Shown: positions 56,955 to 64,000 of the stretch, piece after piece | Position numbering within the stretch: the stretch's first letter is position 1 | How the letters are laid out: each line of letters begins with the position of its first letter | Source of the DNA: Lobosporangium transversale | Taxonomy: Eukaryota > Mortierellomycota > Mortierellomycetes > Mortierellales > Mortierellaceae | Length of the DNA: 64,000 nucleotides | Assembly (NCBI RefSeq): GCF_002105155.1 | Contig: NW_019028984.1 | Location: 248,001-312,000 of the forward strand | Direction: 5' to 3' | Notes under the pieces: generated by a model | What the model was told of the DNA's origin: nothing | Database searches by the model: none | What the model saw: only the letters and a program-made list of their open reading frames with translations | Translations under genes and position numbers: made by a program

Positions 56955-58846
56955 ATGTCAGACAATGAAAGCATCTATTCGTTACAAGCAAGCAGTAATT
57001 CCTTAGAAAGTCTGCTGGCTGAACAATCAGATGAGGCTAGATTTTTTCCTCCGCTTTGGCAACAAAGGAGGAATCTAGCTGCACGTATCATTAAAGACGA
57101 ACATGCTACTTCTGTAGGTGCTTTGCCTCGAACTAGTTGGATACTAGTGTAGTCTTTACTCTCGCGAGATCTTTTTCTCTTTATTTTATTTTTTCTAATC
57201 CGGCTTTCGCGTGCAAAATAAAACAAATGAAATAAAAATCAAATAGGTAATTGACTTTGGGTGTGGTGAGGCTGCTTTGACATCCTTCTTGATCTGGGAG
57301 TCTACAGAGAGTTATCCGATTACCCACATCGTGGGTGTAGATGTGGCTGAAGATCGGCTCAAACTCGCAGAAGAATCGTGTCAACCACAAGATTTTGAAC
57401 TTGGACCTAATCTACGGGTAAATCCACTGACGATCGAGATCTTCCAAGGATCTGTCGGGCAAGCCGACTCACGGTTTGTCGGCTATGATGCATTGGCATG
57501 CCTTGAAGTGTAAGGTTATTTCATAAACTTTTTTTCTTTGATCACTTGATTGTCAGATTCTTATTGATATACTGATCAACCAAGTCTTTACATTTGGGTT
57601 TTTCTTTGTTTATTTGCAAAGCAGGGTTGAACACTTGGATCCGGATGTCCTCGAGAAGTTCTGGAGTGTGGTTTTGGGTGCGTTAAGGCCCAAAATTGTC
57701 ATTGTGTCCACACCTAATGTAGAGTTTAACATTCACTTTCCACAGCTCAAATACGGCACTCCAGAATCAATCTTCAGGAACGATGATCATCGGTTCGAAT
57801 GGACGCGTCAAGAATTCGAAACATGGTATAAATATTTTTTTTTTTTTTTGCTTGTCTCGGCCACACTCTGATCTATCTTGTCATGTGCAATATCTTCCTG
57901 ATACTTTGAGCTCTTTGTTTCTTTGAACATCTGAAAATGGAACATTGGCTCCTGTAGGTGTAAGGATGCAGCCAATATGTATGCGTATGATGTATCTTTT
58001 ACAGGGGTTGGCACCCTGCCGAACGGAGACCGGACAGTAGGGCACTGCACACAGTTTGCAATTCTTCGGCAGAAAACAGCCCTGCCATCTGATATTTCGA
58101 GGACCATTCCCACCACTACAGAGTGTTATCGCCTCATATCCAAGATAGACTACCCCATTTATAGTGAAGTACATACTGAGGAGGAAGTAATGATGTTTTT
58201 GCTTGAGAAGATTGCCCAAATCCGACCACGTCCCCCGAATCCTCTTAATGAAGACGAGGAATATCACTCAGGATGGGGAAATAGTCAAGCAAATGAACAT
58301 ACAACTGCAGTTGATGGCAATGCTCCCTCAACTAAGCCCTCAGCTGAGCCTGAGGATAGGCAAGAAGTTACAGCGGTCGAGCTAGGAGTATTGCCTCTAG
58401 ATGACCTTTGGCTATCACTTGACATTCGACAGCGCTGCAAGACGCGCAATAATATGATCAAAATCCTTGAGAAGAGCCCACTACTTAAGCTAGATCTAGA
58501 GAAAGACCGAGTTGTGTTTGACGATGAGGACGAATTTTGGAAAGCATACGACCGAAAGATCACTGAAATACCAGACAATGGCTCTGAGAGCTCATGGCTT
58601 AGCGGGAAAGAAGATGATTGGGACGACGATCCATGGGATGAAACGGCCATAGAAGATGTAGAATGCCAGCAAGATCTCATGACGATCGATTGGAACCAGA
58701 CTCAGGGACAGCAACTTGTCAGTGACGGCTGGGAATCAGGTAACGCGTTATCAGCTGAAAATGGTGATGAAGGAGTCGGCTCTGGATGGTTAGTTCCGGT
58801 AGGCGAGCCTAGTCCACGTCCGGCTGACCCATGGGATTCAATGTAA
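56955..58846 (+). CDS. HEN1: HEN1 small-RNA 2'-O-methyltransferase
   Basis: Four exons: 56955-57113, 57247-57509, 57625-57825 and 57958-58846, giving 503 residues in consistent phase. It begins with FFPPLWQQRR, then the SAM-binding VIDFGCGEAALTSFL (~54-68), PLTIEIFQGSV and FVGYDALACLEVVEHLDPDV. The Glu-x-x-Glu-His of LEVVEH, together with His in DDHRFEWTRQEF, matches the metal-binding set that distinguishes HEN1 from other methyltransferases. Then come VIVSTPNVEFN and FTGVGTLP...VGHCTQFAIL. HEN1 methylates the 3'-terminal 2'-OH of small RNAs to protect them from uridylation and decay. No dsRNA-binding or FKBP-like domains of plant HEN1 are present, so it is the short type. The C-terminal ~170 residues are acidic with Trp-Asp-Asp clusters (DDWDDDPWDE, ADPWDSM), which may bind a partner. 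It implies a small-RNA pathway in this organism. Confidence 0.95.
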
Positions 58847-60046
58847 AATTTGAGTGAACTAAAAAAAATAGTACATATTATCTATATCTTCCGACATATC
58901 ATGGCCTATGATAAACGAGATGATTGACGAGTAAAAAAAAAAAAAAAAATTGGTTAAATAAAAACTAAATAGAATTGACTCTCTATAAGTGCAACACACC
59001 TGTTGCATTGCACAGACAGTGCTTGCAGTTATGAGGCATCACGTGAAGTAGTTAGAACTAGTTGGCCACCCAAACCCGATCCTGATTGTAGCAGTTAGCA
59101 CTTCGGTAAAGTCGACTGTATATGTTAGACCTTAGGTTAATGATGCAGAACAATGGTAACGTGGCCCATGTGCCGTGGATATGACCACAAAGTCCGTCAG
59201 CAAGTCTCTGACTGCTGTTTTTGTGTAAGCTACAATCGCGAAGTTCTCCTAGGTTCTGAAGTCTATATAATCTGAAAGTCCACTTACTTGACTTTAGACT
59301 TGATTTTGTAAAAAAAAGACAAAAGCTCGTATCAAAATATCTTTGCATTAGCTAGGCCACATGCCTATTACGCTTTTTTTTTTTTTTTTTTTTTCAAATT
59401 GGGCACGATCCACAAAACTTCTTCGCAGTGGAACTTCTCTTTACTGCCTTGAATTATCTCAAAACTGTTACGTTAATGGCCCTAACCGTCATTGTCACCA
59501 CAATTGCTATGACGCTAATTTTCTCTTATTCGTAGTGGAGTATACAGGATTGAATGATTAAATTGGCACCATTTGTCTGTACGGAAGAGAGAGGGAAGGA
59601 AGGAGAATGGTTTCTGATCGAGAGATCTCTCATCCGCAGATGACAGCATCGCTAACAGAGTGATATGTAATAAGCAATTGTCATAATAGAGTACATGTTG
59701 AGGGTAACGAATGTACTCAACGTTTTGGTCATTATTATGATATTAGATCGCCAGCGGATTGTTGGAGCAAAGAGGAAAATCCTTGTCCAGATGGACACCA
59801 AAGATGCATAGCCTGAAGCAGGCAGGTTGGAAGAGGTGCTTTTACTTGAGAAACGTGGGGAGGTTACTCAATTACGCGCGTTTTTTTTTACGCAATCAAC
59901 AGAAAAAACGCTTTTACCTCCTCATTTCATTTCTTATTTTCCATTCCTCTTGTTTCTGTTCAACCTTTTCTTTCATTCCTCTCTTTTACAAATAGACATT
60001 CCTTCCCTCCATTGCCCTTCTCTAATTCTTTACTTCACATTCCTAC
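58847..60046. other. Intergenic between HEN1 and PAP2 genes
   Basis: Contains A/T homopolymers (58934-58949 A, 59374-59394 T) and a C/T-rich leader before 60047. No gene seen. Confidence 0.5.
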
Positions 60047-60625
60047 ATGTTTGGTTTACTTCGACTCGAGAGGCGGACAAAGGAGTTATGCAAGAGCTAT
60101 GGCAATGACTGGGCTTTAGTCATTTTTGTCCTTGTGGCATTAAGCCTTATCGAACAAATCGAGCCATTTCATCGTCAGTTCTCTGTCAGAGACACCACTA
60201 TCCAGCATCCTTTTGCCAAAAGAGAGACCGTTCCCGTCTGGCTTCTATTGGTATAGATAAAGATGAACAATGGTAATGAGCGACGCGTTTTTTCTTTTAG
60301 TTTAATCATGCTAACGCGCCTTTTTCTTTATTAAAAAAAAAAAAAAAAAAAAAAAAAAGGTCCTGTCATTCTTGTTGCCAATGTCAGTTATAGCAGTGAT
60401 TTCAATATTCTATCGCAAGTCTTACACTGACTTGCATAATGGCTTCTTGGGACTCTTCCTTGCCCAGTCCTTGGTTCTCATCGTCACAGACTGTGTCAAG
60501 GTAAAAAAAAAGTTGATCAATATTCAAAGAACCAAAAAAGAAAAAAAAGGTGGTATGTGCACGTATATCGACAAGGGCACAGGATGGTGTTGTTTTCTCC
60601 AGAGGATCAAATGCAAATAGGAATC

Positions 60626-60663
<38 letters not shown>

Positions 60664-60794
60664 GAATGAAGTATGTCAGGATGGTTGCATTTGAGATAGT
60701 TGCGGTGAAACAAAGCAAGAGGGAAGAGTGTGAAAGACTCTCAATTGTACAATCTTCTGACTGTCCGTATCCTGTGCTGACGGACTATCTTCTA

Positions 60795-60827
<33 letters not shown>

Positions 60828-61622
60828 CGTCTTATTCAGATTGCAGTTGGGCGGCCAAGGCCTGACTTTCTTGATCGATGTTTGTCATTGTACGACAATG
60901 CAAAGGCAGGCACACCCTTGGGATTATTATCAGACCCCCCTAATCTTCTCTCCAACTCATCCATCTGCACAAGGACTGATCTGTTACGTGATGGCTTCAA
61001 GTCATTTCCTTCTGGACATTCGTCGTTTTCATTTGGTGGCCTTGGGTTTTTATCAATGTATTTAGCGGGCAAGCTCCATCTTTTTGACGAGCGAGGACAT
61101 ACCTACAAGTCACTTGTGGTCCTAGCACCATTAATTCTGGCTTCTCTAATTGCCACATCCAGGTTAGGGGACTATCGGCACCATTGGGAGGATGTGCTTA
61201 CGGGTTCATTCATTGGCAGTGTCTTTGCAGTGTTTGCATATCGTCAATACTATCCATCGTTAACATCTGTCAAATCGGATTATCCATTCGCGCCAAGGAT
61301 CAAGGAGGATTTCTTGTTGCCGGTAGCGAACTTACTAGGGCGGGACCATGTTCAAGGAGCAGAGACAGATCTACTAAATCAACAGTACATGGATCAGAGC
61401 GACAATGCCAACAATCTGTTGCACGATGGAGATGAGGTAGCCGAGGAAGGATCACTTCTTGGCGGAAGACCCGACGTGGGGTTCTCACAGTTCTTCCGGC
61501 GAGATCCTGTAGATGACGGACTGATAACGGACAACAATGGCAATGGCAGCGGAGCATATACTCGTGGAGGGAATAACAAGAGCAATGGCAATGGTCAAGA
61601 TGCTCATCTTGTAAATATTTAA
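60047..61622 (+). CDS. PAP2-family lipid phosphate phosphatase (DPP1/LPP-like)
   Basis: Exons 60047-60250, 60360-60500 and 60840-61622, giving 375 residues in consistent phase. The three phosphatase motifs are present: K-x6-RP as KIAVGRPRPDFLDRC, PSGHSSFSF, and SRLGDYRHHWEDV. Membrane helices are visible around WALVIFVLVALSLIE, VLSFLLPMSVIAVIS, LGLFLAQSLVLIVTDCV, SLVVLAPLILASLIA and GSFIGSVFAVFAY. Yeast Dpp1 and Lpp1 dephosphorylate diacylglycerol pyrophosphate, phosphatidate and lysophosphatidate in vacuole or Golgi membranes. The Asn/Gly-rich C-terminal ~100 residues are lineage-specific. The first intron ends in A26 plus G, so the acceptor AG is made from the homopolymer. The second intron holds two long T runs (60633-60660 and 60797-60827). 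Confidence 0.94.
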
Positions 61623-61827
61623 TAATATTTTGTAATTATCTGTCAGGTCAGCAGAACAATGTCTAATTAAACTAATGGAAAAACTTTTTAAGACATTCTG
61701 ACTCTGAAATGTGTTTGTTAGGCCACACATTCGTTAGACTTCATTCATCTTTCTGTTCAACTCCTTGCATCATTCATTTCCATTTGAATATTTATACCCA
61801 TTAAAAGTTGGACCGTCAATAATTACC

Positions 61828-63385
61828 ATGTGCATCTTACTTTGGACTCTACCTTTTTGCAACCATCCTCGGTTCAAATTGTATGATAAAAGATAAAAAA
61901 AAAAAAAAAAAATGCTCATAATCATATTCAAAAGTGTGGGAAAGCGGCGTAGAATATGTATCATAGATTAAAAACAAAGCTTTTTATTGCGATAGTGCAT
62001 TTGCAAGCAATCGTGACGAGTTCATGGGTCGTGAGGCAGCTCGTGCGGATTTTTGGGATATCCCATCTGTCCTGAAGCGAGCCAACACCCCCAAACAACC
62101 TAATCGTGGGACGTGTGGTGTAGGGATTCTCTCCGGTCAGGACCTTCAACCATCTCAAGCGGTGAACTATGTGATTCAAGAGACTGAGACATTGCCAGAT
62201 GGCCAAGAAAAGACAACATTGGTCTTGCCGACCGAGGATGTACCGGGAACATGGCTGGGGATCACGACTCACGGAGATTTGGTAGGACTGACGAATTATC
62301 GAGAAACGATGGCTTACCTGGCTGAGAAGCGGTCACCCAAACTTTCTAGAGGTAAAGTCTGTGGGGAATACTTAATCGCCATGGCGTCTGCACATGAGAA
62401 CCATTATCGCCGTCAACAGCAACAAAGCATGGTGAGTGACAATTGTGATAGCAGCAGTAGCATCACAGCAGCAACAGGGGTACCTAAGGACCGTGCAGAG
62501 CAATGGATCAGAAAACGAGCAGTTGGTTGGGATACTGAGTTTGAAGGATTAAACCTGTTGGTAGTGCAAAATGCCGGCGACCAACAGAGCGTTGCCGGCA
62601 ATAGAGAAGGATCGGAGCTTTTTGTCTTTAATGAGACATCGAGGAGTAACGCAGCAAAAGTGGCAATAGCTACTTCATATGATAGTGATCCATTGGACAA
62701 CAGTAATCCCACAATCCTACCAGGATCTGTAGTTGGAGTCAGTAATTCCGTCTTCAAGCGCCCATGGACCAAGGTTGATATTGGAGTCCAGGCTTTGGAG
62801 AAGATACTGAATAAGAGTATCGAGCTTTTTGGAGCAGGCTCAAAAGCATCACTCCGAGAAAGTGCTGCCTCTCTTATTCCTTCCCCCTCTTCTAATTCAC
62901 CATCAATACCATCGCCACCATCCACTAACGATGGTCGTCCAATCATATCTAACGATGACCAAAAAGAAATAGCCTGGCTAGTTATTCAGATGTTGACACT
63001 CTTGCGTGTTAACACCAAGCCATTTCCTGACGACAGAGGTGAAAAAGACGTACTGGCCAAAATTAATGGGCTTCGCGAGCGTGTGTTTATTCCTAAAATC
63101 ACTCTGGGAATAACAGATAGTCATGATTATGATTATGGTACGCGATCGAGTACAGTCGTATTGTTCGGACGTGAAAACAAGGTGGCAGTATATGTGGAAA
63201 AAATCTGGTATGGACCCTTGGATACGGAGACGGGTACACGGGAAGAATATTCAGTCAATAGCACAGAAGGTATGGTGTGGTGGCAAGGCATCGTAGGTCA
63301 GCCACAGGAGCAATGGCGGAGAGTGCAAGGCCAAGAGCTGGAAGGTTTGATCGAGCTTGCGTATGACATCAAGACAAACGTGTAG
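61828..63385 (+). CDS. TANGO2: TANGO2 (NRDE-family) protein
   Basis: Exon 1 is 61828-61880 (MCILLWTLPFCNHPRFK), exon 2 is 61996-63385, giving 480 residues. Joining at the GT of 61881 and the AG of 61994-61995 restores RFKFAFASNRDEFMGR, the NRDE signature with the Cys2 start conserved in the family. Then come GRE...FWD, GVGILSGQDLQ, GTWLGITTHGDLVGLTNYRE and, in the C-terminal part, RVFIPK...YGTRSSTVVLFGREN, all typical of TANGO2. The human protein affects Golgi/ER organisation and mitochondrial and lipid metabolism, and a haem-handling role has been proposed; its biochemical activity is debated. The low-complexity Ser/Pro insert near 62870-62940 is variable in fungi. The intron contains an A18 run. 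Confidence 0.93.
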
Positions 63386-63431
63386 GAAAAAAGATGACAT
63401 AGAAATCATGCAATGGTCTATGGTTTTTACG

Positions 63432-63466
<35 letters not shown>

Positions 63467-64000
63467 TTCCTGTGAAACCATCCAGATCTCTGTTGCTGTT
63501 TTTACATGTAGAATAGTAGAATACAGTCGAGCGCTACGGATTGCAAATCAAAAAATTGTCAAGTTTTGTTATATTTCCAAGATTATCATTGGCTTAGAGC
63601 ACATTTCAATTCAAATATTTTTTACTTTCTATTCAATAACTTCAGCCTATCAACTCCTATTCTCACTGAAGATACGTACGCCATGATTTTTTTTGGCGAA
63701 GGGGAGCCCTGCTTGACACTCTGCCTAAAATGGAAACTGATAGTGACACTTCATTTGACTATTAGCTCTGGTAGGAAGACATTTTTTTTTCCGTTTCGTG
63801 TTTCGTCCTTGTAAAGAAGGCTTTTCAATTTTTGGGGATGCAGTAACGTGACGAAGGGCCATGAAGCCTGGTGGAGGCACAATGAAAACCACAGTGCTGA
63901 AGGGGTAGTGGAGAACTGTCATTGGTTGAGTCGAAAACAAAAAACCATCTCCTCACCGCTGCCGGTTTGTCACACGCGCCACTAGTCGGAATTAGAAGTT
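63386..64000. other. Intergenic to window end
   Basis: An A31 run (63432-63462) follows the TANGO2 stop by 46 bp. No gene is supported in the last ~540 bp. Confidence 0.45.

Overview
This is a eukaryotic window and looks fungal. Spliceosomal GT-AG introns are frequent (MSH5 alone needs 20 exons), intergenic DNA is AT-rich, and Gln/Ser-rich low complexity is common. The gene set (hybrid histidine kinase, DEK_C/SWIB protein, HEN1, LTV1, TANGO2, CENP-T, Fanzor-like nuclease, RNase H-bearing LINE) fits an early-diverging fungus. My best guess is Mortierellomycotina/Mucoromycota; that placement is inference, not something the sequence proves. For the spliced genes whose exon coordinates are given in full, I traced every junction by hand and checked that intron phases add up. 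Layout: 1-1085, 3' part of a CENP-T-like kinetochore gene. 1390-6896, meiotic MSH5. 7155-9246 (-), LTV1. 9615-11690 (-), a decayed FAD monooxygenase whose intact paralogue lies at 49792-52249. 12434-13918, an inverted-repeat-flanked unit holding a 229-bp tandem array. 15460-17842, a PD-(D/E)XK-like protein. 18825-20408, a single-pass membrane protein. 20495-25560 is mobile DNA: retroelement pieces, a 610-bp TIR element, tRNA-Ser(AGA), and a LINE with an intact RNase H ORF followed by several LINE 3' ends. 26016-27567 (-), a DEK_C + SWIB protein. 30088-39589, a 2664-residue hybrid histidine kinase with an N-terminal pseudokinase. 41846-45357, a FEN/XPG-type nuclease region directly followed by a Fanzor/TnpB-type RuvC nuclease region, with the frame broken at four places. 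45543-46610, an intronless unknown. 48180-49139, two inverted copies of a TA-flanked MITE. 52464-56700, a second mobile-DNA block containing an inverted duplicate of the tRNA-Ser locus and a ruined Ty3-type element. 56955-58846, HEN1. 60047-61622, a PAP2 phosphatase. 61828-63385, TANGO2. The genes do not form a pathway cluster. Themes are chromosome biology (CENP-T, MSH5), ribosome assembly (LTV1), chromatin or Pol I transcription (SWIB), signalling (histidine kinase), small-RNA modification (HEN1), and lipid or membrane homeostasis (PAP2, TANGO2). The most notable item is the FEN-plus-Fanzor locus. The most unusual structural feature is about 25 long A/T homopolymers, many inside introns and two running straight into the 3' splice-site AG.
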